Assembly: GCA_964473465.1 (NCBI GenBank) | Contig: CAYYPE010000004.1 | Location: 124,001-188,000, forward strand | Direction: 5' to 3' | DNA length: 64,000 nt | From: CALHRB01 sp964473465 | GTDB taxonomy: Bacteria; Bacteroidota; Ignavibacteria; Kapaibacteriales; UBA2268 | Part shown: in pieces, positions 63,785 to 64,000 of the stretch | How the letters are laid out: the number at the start of each line of letters is the position of its first letter | How positions within the stretch are numbered: position 1 is the first letter of the stretch | Made by a program: the position numbers and the translations under genes | Notes under the pieces: model-generated | What the model saw: the letters and a program-made list of their open reading frames with translations, nothing else | What the model was told of the DNA's origin: nothing | Databases searched by the model: none

Positions 63785-64000
63785 ATGCGAAAAATTCTTT
63801 TACTAATTACGTTGCTTTCATTTATTGTTCCTTATAGCTTATCAGCTGGAATTTATGGAACAATAAAAGGCAAGGTTACTGATGCCGAAGGAAATCCAAT
63901 GATCGGAGCATCAGTTATTCTGGAGGGAACCCGTTTGGGTGCCATAGTCAAGGGTGATGGAACATTTACAATCCTGAATGTTAATCCCGGGACTTATAAT
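63785..64000 (+). CDS. TonB-dependent receptor with carboxypeptidase-like N-terminal domain, 5' part
   Basis: The first 72 residues are in the window, with an AAGGAGAT ribosome site. Signal peptide (MRKILLLITLLSFIVPYSLS|A), then a carboxypeptidase-regulatory-like domain (GTIKGKVTDAEGNPMIGASV, LEGTRLGAIVKGDGTF, NVNPGTYN), which in Bacteroidota TonB receptors (SusC/OMP family) precedes the plug. The rest is outside the window. It is likely cotranscribed with the T9SS protein gene before it. Confidence 0.85.
   Translation, partial: MRKILLLITLLSFIVPYSLSAGIYGTIKGKVTDAEGNPMIGASVILEGTRLGAIVKGDGTFTILNVNPGTYN

Overview
The window is AT-rich, gene-dense chromosomal DNA from a Gram-negative bacterium of the Bacteroidota/Ignavibacteria/Kapabacteria-like (FCB) branch. 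Evidence for this placement: C-terminal sorting domains typical of type IX secretion (T9SS) cargo, two convincing Bacteroidota-type promoters (TTTG, 19-20 bases, TAnnTTTG), a meso-DAP-type MurE, apolipoprotein N-acyltransferase, TonB-dependent barrels and many TPR/SPOR/OmpA envelope proteins. The exact lineage is inference; no rRNA or tRNA gene is present, and I see no CRISPR array, insertion sequence or defence locus. No gene-free stretch exceeds 300 bases. Many genes begin at ATG, but several use GTG or TTG, and one OmpA-like gene appears to begin at ATT.

Layout. 1-3359: 3' end of an NFACT/RqcH-type gene, then a minus-strand smpB-tyrS-hpnE group. 3577-6121: ferredoxin-NADP reductase, a DUF1684 protein, a lipoprotein and a small unknown. 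6125-9095: murE with an isolated hydG upstream. 9216-13210: tandem-OmpA envelope protein and an ECF sigma/anti-sigma/Spy-like stress module. 13331-19813: metabolism (acyl-CoA synthetase, fused formiminotransferase-cyclodeaminase, panD, a GlmU-like uridylyltransferase, methylmalonyl-CoA epimerase, phosphoglycerate mutase). 19840-23854: two exported TldD/TldE-like proteins flanking a membrane protein, closed by a strong terminator. 23938-29606: M24 peptidase, a 1.2-kilo-residue BNR/Fn3 T9SS cargo protein and ymdB.

29717-34026: cobalamin adenosyltransferase (which fits the methylmalonyl-CoA epimerase), MFS transporter, dCMP deaminase, family 9 glycosyltransferase and L,D-transpeptidase. 34056-41487: a tightly packed minus-strand cluster (giant TPR protein, outer-membrane barrel, acidic SPOR protein, TonB, small membrane protein) that looks like one trans-envelope machine. 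41607-46201: an orphan phage-type terminase, a glycosyltransferase, a metal permease fused to an HMA domain, and coaD. 46202-54771: a 29-residue-repeat T9SS cargo protein, a TPR/SPOR protein, lnt, a lipoprotein glutathione peroxidase, an active/inactive M16 peptidase pair and rdgB. 54945-57311: a TonB-dependent receptor carrying the CxxxM and HxM copper-site signatures of OprC, with a small cysteine protein. 57543-64000: second tandem-OmpA protein, ECF sigma plus an unusual anti-sigma with an outer-membrane-like C-terminus, a T9SS BNR protein, and the 5' end of a TonB-dependent receptor.

The most interesting candidates are the OprC-like copper receptor locus, the exported TldD/TldE pair, the TPR-barrel-SPOR-TonB cluster, the anti-sigma/outer-membrane fusion, the orphan terminase and the orphan HydG.
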